DNA of 64,000 nucleotides from Colius striatus (taxonomy: Eukaryota; Chordata; Aves; Coliiformes; Coliidae). The translations under genes and the position numbers were made by a program. The stretch is taken from NCBI RefSeq assembly GCF_028858725.1, contig NC_084763.1, forward strand, positions 53,514,152 to 53,578,151, written 5' to 3'. Positions 36,901 to 50,530 of the stretch are shown here, in pieces (within the stretch, counting starts at the first letter, position 1; every line of letters begins with the position of its first letter). The notes under the pieces are model-generated. The model did no database searches and was not told where the DNA came from. It saw only the letters and a program-made list of their open reading frames with translations.

Positions 36901-38169
36901 ACAATAAGAATTGCTGAGAGGTTAGTGGTAGGTACTTGCAGACAGAGAAGGATCTAGCAGAGTAAGCCAAGAGAAAGATGGGCAGAGAAGAAATACAAAT
37001 GTTTGAGGAAAAGAAATAGCAAAAAAAGAAGAAAATCTTTAATTAGACAGGACAAAGAATGTAGAGATTATCAGAGATAGGCAGTTTAAGCAATATCGTA
37101 AAAAAATCTTTGAATTCAAATAATTAGATGAAAAGATATGTCTAGTACTACCTGTACTGTTCTTCAGAGCACTTGAAATAAACCACCAACCTGCTGATTC
37201 TTTCAAAAAGATAATTTAGTTTCTGTTTGCCCAGTATTAATAGGAAGCATAATATTGGATGGAAGGAATATAGATTTGGGGGAAAAAAGTCACCAGGTAG
37301 AGCACTCATTCACCAAGAGTGAGATGCGTCCTGGAACCACAAGCCAAGAGGTCTGTACTGCGGTGATCCTAGTGCAAGATGGCAGTATTGGATAATGGCT
37401 GTGAGATGAAGAGGTAGTGGAGATGGGTAGAAGGAATAGATAAGGCTACATTGGTAAGATAGATCTAAAGAACCACTGATTGAGATGACTCATACAACAT
37501 TAAAACAAAAAGTCAGATTGTGAATATGTCTGTAGTACCTAAGGGAGAGGGAAAAAACACTATGATTTGTACAAAAGGTTCCATAATTCTGCAGTAACAC
37601 AGCTTGCACTTCTTCTAATCTATTGAAGCTTTTTATGAAAAATCATAACATTTTTAAGTAGAAAAAAAATCACTTTTATTCTATCCAGTTATCACAGGGA
37701 AAAAGAAAGTTCTCCAATGTGTTTAAATATCGAAAGATGCAGAGCAAAAGTGTCCCACCAGCTGCATGTGGTACTCAATGTCTTCAGGAAGAGCTGTGAA
37801 TCTGACTGTAGGAAACTAATTTGGCACCAGAGGTTTCAAGAAGCCATAAATATGCCCTATTTTTACCATTTCTCCATCGTGTACAATAATCAGAGCTACT
37901 GCTGTTAAGGTGAATGAATAGTGAACTTTATCATTTAGGAATAATAATACATGGTTGCTATTGAAACATTCTAAGCAGTCAAGCTATAAGTCACTTCCAG
38001 ATTGGGGTCCACTAAGGCCAGCTTTTGTTACAAAGCTGAATTTTATACTTGAATATGAAGGCAAACACTGTGGAGAGACTGAGAAGTTGAAACCAGTAAG
38101 ACTGGGCGGTTAGCCACTGCTTTGTGCCACATTTGTGTCTGCTTCACAGAATAGAAAAGTTTCACTTAC

Positions 38170-38260
38170 GTTTCTGGCACTTTCTTCTTGGAAAGGAAAT
38201 ACAAGGCAACAGCTGTAATTTTAATCAGCAAGAAACTGATACCCAGCCCAATCCAAATAT
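38170..38260 (-). CDS. MALRD1: Exon: transmembrane helix (likely MALRD1)
   Basis: This is a 91-nt exon with acceptor ATTTTGCAG and donor GTAAGT, entering in phase 1 and leaving in phase 2. It lies only 91 nt downstream of the EGF/stalk exon. It encodes an Asp, then about 22 mostly hydrophobic residues (beginning IWIGLGISFLL), then Ser-Lys-Lys-Lys as a stop-transfer signal. The basic cluster on the C-terminal side predicts type I topology, with the EGF module outside and the tail in the cytoplasm. One oddity is a Lys at about position 13 of the 22-residue helix, flanked by Ile on both sides. It could be a real feature or a lineage substitution. No signal peptide is expected here because the N-terminus lies far upstream, outside the window. 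Confidence 0.88.
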
Positions 38261-38351
38261 CTGCAAAATCAGAGCAATCAAGACAAAAGTAAGTAAAAGG
38301 AAACACTCAAAGAATGAGTTGAAACATATTTCTTTCTTTTTACAGACCTAC

Positions 38352-38434
38352 CATTTTGAAGGAGACTTGAAGTTGGAGGCTGAATAGGCTTAGCACTTAT
38401 GTGGCAACGGTTTCCTTTCCATTCTTTTCCACAT
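38352..38434 (-). CDS. MALRD1: Exon: second half of the EGF-like domain plus juxtamembrane stalk (likely MALRD1)
   Basis: This is an 83-nt exon with acceptor ATTCACAG and donor GTAGGT. Its first base completes a Gln codon left open by the upstream exon (phase 2 to phase 2), and it ends in phase 1. It encodes C-GKEWKGNR-C, which are cysteines 5 and 6 with the aromatic residue and glycine normal for the end of an EGF module. With the exon at 63756-63822 the full spacing is C-x4-C-x5-C-x8-C-x-C-x8-C. About 18 residues rich in Pro, Ser, Thr and Gln follow, forming a short extracellular stalk before the membrane helix. The open frame runs past both splice sites into intron, so the exon borders rest on splice signals and phase. 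That the phases match across a 25-kb intron is strong support. Confidence 0.88.
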
Positions 38435-39567
38435 CTGTGAATAAAACAACAATTTTTGAAAAAGGGAGAAAGAAGCAAGGACACAAGAATTGCAAATCTT
38501 TTTGAGCATTTTTGCCACTGACTAGAGCTCACTGAGGAGTAACAAAAAGCAGAATCAATGTTAATAGAATGAAATATAAGTGAGGAATTCACAAAATAAA
38601 CCAAAGAGGTAAAAGGATGAAACAAAACAAAGTTCAAAGATTAGAATTTGCTGCCTTATCCTTGTTACCATCATATTTTTCTTCCACAGCAAAACAAATG
38701 TGACTATATTTTCCCTGTTATCCTCCATGTGAGGGTTAAACAAATTTCTGGGCTGAGGATCTGGGACCTTAATTGGGAGAAAGAACAATTAGAGATGAGA
38801 AATTTCCTCTCCACATCTAATCTTTTGTTCTTTTGGTTTTCTGTTTTATTTTTAAAACAGTACACCTTCAAAAAATGCCTCTTCAGAGCCAAAGCACAAC
38901 ATTTGAGCTAACAAGGGGAGCCATGTCAAACTACTTCAAACTTACTCTGTGGCTTAAATCCAGTCTTGATTTGAATTAACCAAAGTACAAAAAAAATCTA
39001 ACCCAAGCTTTGTTGTTTTACTTTACACCTATTAACAGTTCATCACAGGTACTGAAGTAGCGTCTCATTTCTCACTTTTATTTGTCTGGATTTAGATTTT
39101 AGCTACTTGCTTTAATTGTGGACTTCTCCATCAGAATGAAGTGACCTTGGAGACGTGGGTGAGAGTTGACTGCCTCTGCTAAAACAGGTACAGTTTAGAA
39201 CACCTCATGCAGTCCTGGGTACCCAAGGGAGTCTCAAAATGGCTGCAGACAGCGAGCCCTAAATGATGACTAGGGTAAGAGGATGTTAGAGGGATAGCTA
39301 CATATTAACATCTAAATTTCAGGCACCTCACTTGATGTATTAATGTGAGGGGAATTGTTTATTCAGTTGCTTTTTTACTGCAACACCAACATTTTTTCAT
39401 AGTCACAAAACTTTATAAAGCAGTTTCTATTTTGTAATTGTGGTTTCCTCTCCTGCCCTTAAATGTATAGTATGAAATCTCATATATGGACAATATATAT
39501 TTCTAGACCTACATATCTTTATATTAAGGCTATTTGATTTGAACATAAGAGGGAACTTTGTGTTATT

Positions 39568-40087
39568 TGTCATGGTTTAGCAAGTGGTATTGTCTAAGTG
39601 GCTCATCCTAGCAGTTGCACACTGAGTTAACTACAACAGTGAAGATGGAGAGGAGTATTTAATTTTCCCAGAAAATGACTCAGTGTGGTGGATACAGAAA
39701 GAGGAAGGATAAGATGATGGGAGTGACAAGTATCTGTCTGCAGCCACAGTGAAATTTAGGAGAATCTCAAACAGACCAGGGCATGTTGGAAAGCAGATCT
39801 ATGTCCCAATGTCAGATAGGACAGGAGAAAGGTAACTTCACTGAAGCCAAAAGTTGATATGGGATTTGTTGCAACTCAGTGGACCTTTGAAGAACAGCAT
39901 GCAGAGAACATGCTTGGAGGAAAGTACCAGACCTACTCAAACACAGTGGGCAGAGAGGTTTACTTAACCCATTTTACCCCACAGACCTGAGTTTTCTCTG
40001 GTTAAAGGGCTATCTTGTTCAAGGTTAGCAATCAGTATACTAATAAATCCTAGCTTTATTGACTGGAGCCAGTAGCATATTCTAACA
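39568..40087 (+). mobile_element. Possible solo LTR
   Basis: It starts TGTCATGGTTTAGC, an LTR-like start common in birds, and has AATAAATCCTAGCTTTATT about 50 nt before a TAACA end, resembling an LTR poly(A)/U5 segment. Length is about 520 bp with TG...CA ends. No matching target duplication was seen and the middle is not recognised, so this is tentative. Confidence 0.35.
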
Positions 40088-43082
40088 TGCTCATTTCAAA
40101 GAAATAACAGGACAATTTCAGCTCTGGCTAAGCTGGAGGCCCACAGTATTTAATGATTGGAAATACCTGGTACTTTCTGTCCTCCTGTTCAGCATACTAA
40201 AAAAAATCACGTCATTCATAAGTTGTTCTTTTATGCTGACTGATGATCTTATACAAGTGTCAAATTGCAGTTAGGCTTATACCAGGCCCTGAGGATCCAT
40301 GTAGAAACATTGCAATCTGATGGTAATCACCCATCAAAATCATTTTCTGATTGCTCTCAATTGTATAATTTCCTTTCTCCCCATTTGCCAGGTTTTGTGT
40401 TGAGCTAGGAAAGCTTTTGACCAAAATTGCCCTCTTTCTTGTCACTGCAGAACTTAGCTGTAAAAGATAGAAAGAGAAAATAGATTGGCAGCTGTGCACA
40501 AGCACTACTCAGACATGGCAAAAGAGATGCCATCTGCTGCTCTGGAGCCACTGGGGCATGGCTTGCCTCAGAGCTGCAGAGAGGTAGTTCTCATCAAGCA
40601 AGTGGGTATACGAGGAAGAGTATGGAAAAGTTGTCCTATCAAGAGTGCCAAACAACAAATAAACATGAAGAACATATCAGTTGCTTAAGACCCTGCTTAT
40701 ATCTTCACACATTAATTTATCTGATCACTTTTATATTTGGCAAGGGAAACAGCAATTATCCCCGACACTGAGGTAAAATATGACTATCAGCAAAATCTGG
40801 GTTATAATTTGGGGATTCACTCAGCTGGTCCTAAGATTTGTCTGCTAATTACATACAAAATAGTGTTTTCTCAAGTAAAACCGAATAAAACAAGAGAAAA
40901 TAAGAGTTACATCTAGCTGAGAAATCTGCAATTTTCAATGAGGAAGCAAGAAAAACATGGAACGAAGTTTTCATTAGCATCTTTGTCTCTTAGCTGGTAG
41001 CTCTCTGGCTTTTACTAAAGCCAAGCCTTCTGCCTGTGCAGTCCTTTGCAGCCACGTGAGGTAGGTGTTGAAATGATGTTCTTCTCATGTAGTGATATTT
41101 CCCATAGACTTTAAACTCTGTCCAATATATGTAGAAACAGGTGTTTGGTAAAAAAGCAGAAGTGTCCCTCTTTTTTTCAAGGCATGGAACAAAAATACCA
41201 AGGAAAAATGTGGGAAAGACAGGTTCCAAACCAAGCGTGGTATTAGTTCATAGTGGTTTTGATACAGTCTCAATTGTTAGGCTTGGTCTTTTTCCAGTTA
41301 CTGCAAAACTGTACCAGTGGATAATTATAATAATACCAGGAAGCTTTATTACAAATGAAGTAAAAATTCACCTTTCTACTGTGCAGTCCTTGACACACTC
41401 AATACCGAAGTGAACTTTAATTACTCCAACAGCTCCAGGTAGGTCAGAACAGCCTGTGCTACCCACCTGAGAGATGTCTCATTTGAAGTCCAGTTAATGA
41501 AGGAGAACACTCTTAACTACCTACCCACTAGTGTGCATAGATTGTATTTGGTGTTTTAGTTTCAGTTGCAAGGCTGATAAGCTGCTTCTTCAAAGCCACT
41601 ATTAGCTTTCTCTCTGATGAGAGCAGCTGAGCATACACATGCTGGTGTGATGGAAGGACTTTACAGAATGCAGATCAACCATGTCTTCTGGGCAATATGT
41701 TAAATCTTCATTAACAGGGTAATGGCAATTTTGAAGAGCTTCCTTAATAATCCTTTTCTGCTGTTTTATTTTTAAGACAGACAACTCTGGAAAGGCTCTG
41801 AATTTATCTCTTGAGCCATGAAGCTGAAATTCCACATTATTTATGTACAATTAATTTCCTTGGACTAATTACATCTTGACTAATTAGCAGCACCACATTT
41901 TACATGAGTCTTAAGCTTATCTGAAATGCAGAGATAGCCATTGCAATCCATTCAGACAGGAAGCTCCACATACTTGAGGCAGGAGGAGCAAGTGAGAAAG
42001 ACGGATGAAATAGCACTTGAATACTTCCATTCCAGTGCACATCCTAATCTATCCTGTCTGACAAAATGTCTTCTGCTATTAGCAAGTTCTTAGAGGAAAG
42101 TCACCCTGAAAGAGAGAATGTTAACCCTCCAAATTTGCTTGTAGGATTTCCAACTCATTGTTTCCTAATGTAGATATTGGTAATGCAGAGGAATGAACTT
42201 AGCAGTGCCTGTGTTGCTTCATCTTGTGCCTGTGGTTATGGCTTATCTCAGAATGAAAAATAAAAACCAGACAAGATGTCTATCATTATTGATGTTCATT
42301 CAGGGCAGGCTTAATTTAAAAGGACATGTCTGGCTGATACACTGCTGCATTTCAGAGTATCAGAGCTTGTGATGTATTAAAGCCAGTATATGCAGAACTC
42401 AAAATAAATCCACATGTATACTTGATTGCTCATTTTTCTCGAGCCATCTGATTTCTTACTTGTGCAATTATTTTCTCCAGTCTGAGATAGATAAACTCTA
42501 ATGCATCTGTATTACATATGGCTCTTGGGTAGGGTCAAATAACAAGAGAAGAGCTTTGCAACAGGGAATCAAGTCCATGACCTCTGAGAAGAAGCGTGAA
42601 CACAGCTCCTCATTAACTTGGAAAGAAAAAGTTCCAACAAGCTGTATTTTCAAGGAAGATTTTCATGCATGTGGAAAATTGAATGCTGAAATCTATTTAG
42701 TTTGGTTCTGCTTTCTTTCTTTTTTAATTTTTTCTTCTCCAACAGCAGTAATTACTGATGGTTCATAAAGACCAAGGTTGCTCAGTATAACACAGTGTTC
42801 TGTATTTTCATTTTTGAAAGTTGTTAGCTTTTGTCAGCATCCTGTATTGGTTTCACTTTTCTCAAGAGCCCTTATGTTTTGTGCTGAACCTGACAGAAGG
42901 TTAAAAAAATATTAAATTATAGATGAGGTTAATCTAGCAGCATTCAGAGCATTAAATACCCTGCATCTGGCATCTCCTCTGCACTTCTCAGGATTTAATA
43001 ATTTAAGTGCCAGTCTTGTTTATGTTAAAAAGATTTGCATTAAAAGGCAGAGTGAACATTAAAAAAAACATCCTGAAATGTT

Positions 43083-43130
43083 AATCGTCTTAACATGTGG
43101 TCATGTTAATCATCGTGTGGTCGTGCCTAC
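43083..43130 (+). repeat. Imperfect short direct repeat
   Basis: Two neighbouring units, TTAATCGTCTTAACATGTGG/TCATG and TTAATCATCGTGTGG/TCGTG, share both ends, with a small deletion in the second. A local tandem duplication is likely. Confidence 0.55.
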
Positions 43131-44047
43131 AGAATCCTAATGTTACTTATTTATTTAAATCCACACAGATATGTAAAGGGAACTGCTCAACAAATAATAG
43201 AGACAAAAAGAAAAATCAGCTGCTAGACAAACAACAGTGACCAAAGCTGCTCCTGCCCACAGGAATTCTGTAAGTAGATGGGAGTAAGGTACACTTAGCA
43301 TTTGATAAATGTAGTGACAGCACTATTGCTGTGTGAAAGCGCCTGTAACATAGATCTCAGTTACTGATGGAAAACAATTAACAAATGGGAATTACAGAAC
43401 TATTTCCACTGTACAAAATACACCTTTTCTATGTTTAAAATGTTACATGAAAGGTTACATATGAGTGCTGACATTAATCAGGAGCTGTGCCATACCTATG
43501 GAAGTGCAGGCTACTCCAGGAGTGGTGATTGATAGACAATACAGAGGGCGAAAAAAAACCCAACCCACAACTTAGCTCTTTGCAGAAGACAGAGACATTA
43601 CATCCCTCAGCTATATCAGTGTAGAAGTTCCTCTGCTCACTAGCCTTAGTGTTATGCAAAATAGCGTTCACTAGATGCTTACAAGTATGTTGAAAGCAGC
43701 ATGGCTTCATTCCAGTACTGGAAAGAAGTAACCTCTACTTCAATGTAGTTATCTATTTGCACTCAAGCTTTTATTAGCAATGTAGTCAAGAAAAAAAAGT
43801 CATACTCTTATTATTTTTCAGTGCTGAATCAAAGTATAAAATTCCAATAGTGAATTTTACATGAATGGGCTCAGAAAACATCATATTTATGATGAATGTA
43901 ACTGGTTGCCTGCTGACTGTAGCTGGAATTAGTGCTGACTTTACTCTGTTCATGGTTAAGCTCACAGATATGGGACAAGGAGAAACCTGTCTTGGAAAAG
44001 ACAGGTAAAATGTATGGTAACCTTGAAGCTGTAGCATATAGATAAGA

Positions 44048-44081
44048 GCTGGGAGAGAGTCTCCACTGGGAGAGAGTCAGA
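44048..44081 (+). repeat. 17-bp tandem duplication
   Basis: CTGGGAGAGAGTCTCCA is followed directly by CTGGGAGAGAGTCAGAT, with the first 13 bases identical. This is a simple local duplication. Confidence 0.7.
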
Positions 44082-44084
44082 TGT

Positions 44085-44420
44085 TCTCTGAAATGCTGTG
44101 CACAATTCTTATCATTCCTATTCAGAAAGATGGAACAAGACAAAGGAGGGCTACTAAGGTGAGCAAAACAATAGAAAAGTCTCTCTCACTAGAGGATTCC
44201 AAAAGAGTTCAGCCTGTTTAGTCTACTGAAAGAAAAGCTGAAGGGTACCTGGCTTTTCTCTAGAACAACAGAGAAACTGAGGAACTTTTTAGGTTAATGG
44301 AGGATACTGGCACAGTACACATGGGTATAAACTGTTTCCTCATATATTTATGAGGAAATTATTAGAAAGAGTTCAAACAGAAGAGCAAGACTCCCCTCCT
44401 TCGTGCATTTCTCATAACAC
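44085..44420 (+). mobile_element. Old diverged CR1 fragment (internal part)
   Basis: The blocks 'GTGCACAATTCTTATC', 'GACAAAGGAGGGCTACTAAG', 'TTCAGCCTGTTTAGTCTACT' and 'GGTATAAACTGTTTCCTCAT' align in order with the CR1 3' region from memory of the family. Highly diverged, ends approximate. Confidence 0.55.
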
Positions 44421-47400
44421 ATCTTTTCAGAAGACTCAGCTGGTATCCTCTGTAGTTGATACCTCATTCTCAAAAGACCCTCAGATGCTGGAAGCTCCCA
44501 GTAACATAGAAAAGTAGAGAGGAATATGAAAGCCAAGCATGTCTCATAGGTGGTCATAAAAGAAATCTGTCAAAACCTCTGAATAAAATTATATGAAATG
44601 ACTGTGTGAGATAACAAGGGAGGACCCAGATTTAGCTTCTATCCTGAAAACTGCTAAAATTCATAACTGGCAGATGAAAAAGAGTCAACATGAAGCAGAG
44701 TAATATGAGTTATAAGCAGATTCTAAATGAAATGTAAGTACTCAGGAAAGATCTATGCATCCACATAGGTTATTCAATGAAAATAACTGCTCACTTTGTA
44801 TCATAAAAACACACACTATACATAAAGAGTATGATAGAAGATATTACAGTGGTTAATGTCACATGGCAGAGACTGAAAAGATAAGGTTTAATTTATATAG
44901 AAGTTGAGTGGGAGCAGATATGCTGAAGGTAAACAAAATGATATATGGTAGATGGAAGAAAAATTGTATGTTGCTGTCTGTCCTCTAGAGTGGCCAAACT
45001 GAAAGAAAATACATCCTAAACTAATAATAAGGAAGCTATTTGTCACATAGTGTTTAACTGACCTGAGGGAGTCCTTGTCACAGTAAGTCTTAGAAGCCAA
45101 AACCTTAATGATACATACTAGAGAGAGCTCCTTAAAACAGAGAATGGAGCTCTTTAGAAATTGCAGAGCTTAATATGCTAACTGATGGCAATTTGCAAGA
45201 AAATACATATATTGGCATCATCGTTTTCTATATGTATCTTTTGGTTTCTTTGCACCCAGATTGTGCTGGGACCTACTCACAGGTCTTCAGCATGACACAC
45301 TGTAATTACGCATTGTTCTTATAGCCACAAAGAGAGGTTCTATGCAGCCTGTGTTGAACAAGAAACGGTACCTGTTAGGAGAAAGGACTCAGTGTATCTG
45401 ATTGCTTTTTACATAGGTACACGATGAAACCATGGTGACCAATTTTAAAGCTGTAGAGTGGGACCTAATTTTTCTAGCATTAACCACTTGAAAATGGAGT
45501 TATCTGGAGACAGCCTGGAGAAGCATTGATTATGTGAAATAAAGAGAGAAATCCTCATCTGGATCCTTTACCATTGTCATGATGCCTAGTTTGGTGCATT
45601 TAGCTGTTACACAGCTAGGTAAGAACACCACCTTAATCCTTGCTGTTAAATGTTTAAATAGAAAACATGCAGAGTCTGATGTTAGAGCAAGAGCATGAGA
45701 GTAAGCTTTGTGTTGTAGACAGCTTGTGAATGACATCCTATTATATGTTGACCAATGTCCAAAAACCTTCCATTTCACAGAGAATTTGAATTTTAAAGGA
45801 ATTCTGTCAGTGTCTGAAAACCTGACTGATCTCCTGCCTGATTTCATGTCTAGCTCCTACCCTAAAAGTGCCAGAACAAACCCAGATTTTTAAGTTACTC
45901 TTCTGAGAATTACACTCCTTAGGGAAAAAACATTACTTTATGGCTTCACTAAAATTCTTCCTGTTTCAGATCGGTGTGATAGTCTTGTACACAACAGATC
46001 TCTTTTTTTACAGTTTATTTTATCCTGGCAAAAGCAAATGCAGACCTATATGGAAATTATTTGCTGTGTCATTTGCTTTTGTGCCTTTACTTTTCCATTA
46101 AATAGGCCCCAGCAGAATTCATTGAGAGTTGGTATGTGACCTGCACTTTATTTTATGGCACAGATTCTTTAAGCTACAGCAAAGAAGCAGAAGTATGAGC
46201 TCTCATCAGACAGTCAGATCTGGAATTCACCTTTTCCAGCCTTCTGAAATAATATTTTTCTAGTAACAGATTTTTCTACTATCATAAAATAATGGATAAA
46301 AGCCCCAGTAGGATAAATCACGAAGCTACTCCTTGCAATGACTTTGGTGCTAGATTCGACAGGGAAATGATTATTCATTTAGCTAATCATTAAACAAAAG
46401 TGTTAAGATTTCTTCCAGGAAAGAGGAGTGATTTTTAAAATGTCATTTTCTCTAGGACAAAACCAGTATTTCAACCCAAATTTATTTAAAGGTCAAACCA
46501 CCAGAAAGCATCTTGTTTAATTCTAGCAGATCCCGACATGAGACAGTCACACAATTAAATGAAACAACTTGAAATAATGTAGTAGATATATTGATCACTG
46601 ACCGTTGGAGACCAGAGTTCAAATTGTGACTGAGTCCTGAGTTTCAGCCCACTGCTATTGGGTCTGGAGTTGTGCTTGTGAAAAGTGACCATGAGAATAA
46701 ATAACCTTGCCCATAAAAAAACTCTTGTCATTTTAAACTTGGATAAGCCATAGATAATTAGTAATTTTGTGGACTAGAATTAAAAGATGGGATACTGGAA
46801 GCTCAGGGCTGTCACACTGCTGACTGAGAAAGGTTTGGTGCAGGTGGTACTCCAAGAGATGTTTCTAACATCATGAACATTTCACTAATGAGAAAAATGG
46901 ACTTACACACCTTTCTCCTTACTCTAAGAAACCTAGGAGACTGGAGTAATAAAAATTATCACTTACAATATGAAGTAAAAAAGTCTGTATAGGTTCAGGT
47001 ACAGTGGTATCTGAACTCTTGAAGCACATCAAAAAAAGCTTGCTGAAGAGATACACTTTAGCTTAAATCATCTTAAAGAACTAGACCTTTATGTCAGTGT
47101 GCCTGTCCATCTTGTTTCCTAGTTTTTGTTTGGTTTTTTCCCTTCAATCTTACACGCCTTTCTTTCTTTTTCCCTTGTGTGTTTCTCTTCTATTCTTCCC
47201 CACCTCCCTTTTGCTGTTTGTGGAACATGCACTTGGGAGTTGATGTTTGACTCTTGAAGAACACTCTGAGAAGGGGAGGAACATAGTAAAAAAGCAAGGA
47301 CAGAGAAACAGAAACCTCTGAAAAACATTTGTTACATGTTTGTGCCTCAGACATAGCCCCTAACTGCACCTTCTAGAGGACTTAAAGATTTAGGAATGAC

Positions 47401-48387
47401 CTGACAGAAAGCCTGACTGTGCTGCTTTATTCACTGCCAATAGCAAAATTCTTTTGCTTTTAGAAATGGCACTGATTTCATATTAAGGTAAAATCAGTAA
47501 ATAGTGCAATGAAGTATAGAAGAAATACCTAGTTTTAACAAAGACCTGTTAAATTAACAGAGAAAAAAAAAAGCTTTATGCTTCAATAACATTTCTGTTG
47601 ATAGAACAGTTGGGGTTATGTATCAGTAGAAATCCTAATAAAAGACCTGAATATATTTACAGTGTTTGGATTTTTTCACAGTCCTTCTTTTTCTTGCTTT
47701 GCTTTTGATAGATTGCGAGTTTGTTTTTTGGGAAATGGAGAGTTTTTGTTTTGTTTTGATGTTTACTCCAATTGCTTTTAATCAGTCTGTAACACTGCAC
47801 ACTCACTAGCTTAATATCTGCACTAGAACTAGTTAGGTAAGAAGTACTAGGTATTTATTGCAAAATCAGTTCAGATGTCTTTTTTCACTGCTGCTTACCC
47901 TCTGAATAGTTTTCATATGTATGAATTTACAGTGCCCAGGTAAAATTAAATATTTATTCAAAATGCTTGAGCAATGGAAGTGTTTTGTCTGTATTGAATC
48001 ACACATTTGGAACCAAAAAAAAAGGGATAAAATTTGTTTCTTTCCTTTCCTTCTGCTCCTTTCGGAGATTGGTTTAGCCTTTTTATCAGCTGAAGTGTTC
48101 TGCTATAACCAGAGCTTGCCAAAACAGGGCACTGCTGCTGGCAGGTGGATTATAGTCTGTGTTGGAGATTATAAATCATTTTGTCATTTTCAGACAATCA
48201 TAAATGTATCTGCTGTATCATAACACTTAATGCTGCTGCTTCTCAACATTGTACAAGCTAGGTATACAAGTACAGGCTAAGATTACATCCACACTAATAT
48301 ATTCTTTAAAACTTTTGGCTTGTATTTTAAATGTATGTCTGTAAGAAGCAAACAGAAAAGCTGCAAAACTTCTGAATTACTTACTCT

Positions 48388-48524
48388 CCATGCAATACAG
48401 AGACTTCCAAGACCCGCCTGGACACATTCCTGTGAGACCTGATCTAGGTGACCCTGCTTCTGCAGGGGGGTTGGACTAGATGATCTCTAAAGGTCCCTTC
48501 CAACCCTGTCGTTGTATGATTCTA
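48388..48524 (+). mobile_element. CR1 LINE, 3'-terminal fragment
   Basis: About 135 bp from 'AGACTTCCAAGACCCGCCTG' to the tail 'GTTGTATGATTCTATA'. The terminal region is nearly intact and close to the 17310 copy. Confidence 0.94.
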
Positions 48525-50269
48525 TACTCTGTTTGAATTGCTCATCTCCCCAGAAAAAGTTCTGCAAAAAGTTCTACATGTGCCAGTATGGTCCATAGGA
48601 TAGAATAATGCTGGATGTTGTCTCTGTATAAATTACACAGTCCTCTTCTGATATTAGAAATGAATTTCACAGAAGTTTTGGGGAATTCATTCTCTGATTT
48701 CTTGCTAAGAAGTTAAATTTATGAAATCTTCAGAGAAATGACCTTTGAACAGTTTATGAGAATCTAAGACACTTTAGATGCAATAAAAATAATTTAATCA
48801 CAGCCTTTCTCCCAACTCCACATTCTGTTAGTGTTGTTATGGTTACACAGTCAAGAGTTGAGAATTTAGGAGAGGCTGGAATTAAGGATTCCCATGCAAT
48901 TTCAATTCAAACCCTCATGCATGCATGTTCAGGCACAGTGTTTAATTGTAAGATCACAAATTCCTCCTGCACCTACCTCCCAAATGTAAAAAAAAAATGT
49001 ATATTAAAAAAACCTGGTGTTCAGTGCTTAGCTTTGCAGCAAGATTATTATCATGTCATACAGCAGAGATAATTCTCTAAACCTAACAGAAAAAAAACAT
49101 CCTCAACCCATCTATTGAACTTATACAATTCAGAGCAGCCTGTATTCTTCCTTAACACGTACCATCAGGCAGAACAAAAAGCCTAGTTAACCTGCATTGC
49201 TGGTCAACAGCCCTAACGGACAGAGGCAGCATCCAAAATCTACGAGGTCAAAGAATCCTTGCTATGTTCTGTTTTTCTACTGATGATTTTATGTCAACAG
49301 TTGGAATAAGGTGGCAGAGAGCCACGACAAACATTCTGTATTAATAAGGGATGGATTTACGTTTTGTAAAGGCACAGGACCAAGACTTTTCTGTAAGCTG
49401 ATGACAGCTTTTATAAAGCTGAAAAACTGATTTAATTGACCCAATTCTTCTCTGAATGCAAGGATATTGCATTTTTTCATCTATTTGGAATTAACAGTGT
49501 AAACTTTCCTGCATGGTTCCTAGCAGATTATTTTTTTACTACTCTTCAAACAGTCTGTAACAAAGTTGGTACAATGCCCTGCTGTTATTCTTCTACATCA
49601 AATAGCTGAAAATCTAGACAAAATAGCCTCATTTCACACATATTTTCAAAGAATTAGATTAAGAAACATATCATATTACTTCACACCCATTATTTTCTAA
49701 AAAAAGTACAGCAAATAAATTCATTCTATCTTTTCAATGATATTAGACATTGATAAGGTGCTTTCAAATGTCTTTTTCTAGTTTTTCTTACTAGAGGGAT
49801 TTCCTTGTAGCAATTCTTTTGAACCTATTAATGTAAAAAAAAACCCCAAACTGAAGTTTTATCCTCCTTTGCACGATGAACTTGATCACCTGCTGTTTTA
49901 GAGTTGCCAGTTTTGTCATCTAAACATTTCCTGCCTGTCTATTTTCATCCTTTTTTTTTTTTTGTCTTGGGAAGTACTCTTAATTTCAAAGCTCAGTAGT
50001 CTATGGCACCATTTTTCTGTCTCTAAAACTTACACAGCATAACTTTTTTGGTTGTGTCGTGGCATTAACCAAAACTCCCCATCAGGACTCACGTTACCTC
50101 ACTTTATCATAGGACACAGAATGCTTCCTTTTCATGTTGAAAATCTGAGACTCTCAGCCTGATTCTTTCCAAATGGAAATATGTAGATAGATTGCATGTT
50201 TGTTTTCAGCTTCAAGTTCCTTTAATCAGTGTGATTAACTTTTGTTGAACTCACTCAAGGAGGAAGCAG

Positions 50270-50530
50270 GTTGCTCTTTTCCTGGGAAACTGATGAGCAG
50301 AGAGAAGAGCTAAGGACAAGAGCGGAGACTGCAGATTAAACCAGGCTCAGCAGGGCAGGAAGGTACAGCACAGAGTCGCCAGCCTGTGGCTCACATAAGA
50401 AAAGACTGGGGAAAAAGAGACAAACCCTCAGAGAGAAGAGGATGCTTCCCAGAGGGGGAGGAGCAGAGCTTGTGGATACTCAGAAAGCATCTGAGTTAAC
50501 TACAACAAGCTGGGAAGTGAGGCCAAATCT
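50270..50530. other. Purine-rich, GC-richer block within the intron
   Basis: The plus strand is markedly rich in A and G (AGAGAGAAG, GGGGGAGGAG), contrasting with the AT-rich surroundings. It is not recognised as a repeat family. It could be an LTR remnant or a simple purine tract. Confidence 0.4.

Larger units (their letters stand above)
28525..38169 (-). other. 9.6-kb intron between membrane and first tail exon (phase 2)
   Basis: The intron has a GTAAGT donor and a CTTTTCAAG acceptor. It carries a solo ERVL-type LTR (29349-29903) and one old CR1 fragment (33770-33960), both opposite to the gene. The remainder is AT-rich unique sequence in which I recognise nothing. Confidence 0.75.

Noticed and set aside
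39165..39225. Possible CR1 tail fragment on the minus strand
   Set aside because: Only scattered similarity ('CTCTGCTAAAACAGGTACAG'), with no terminal CR1 motif. Too weak to annotate.
45530..45847. Open frame of 105 codons on the minus strand
   Set aside because: No splice signals in a suitable phase and no recognised motif.
48382..48530. TACTCT on both sides of the CR1 at 48388-48524 as a target duplication
   Set aside because: Only 6 bp, and CR1-like sequence appears to begin inside or next to the left copy. Not distinguishable from chance.
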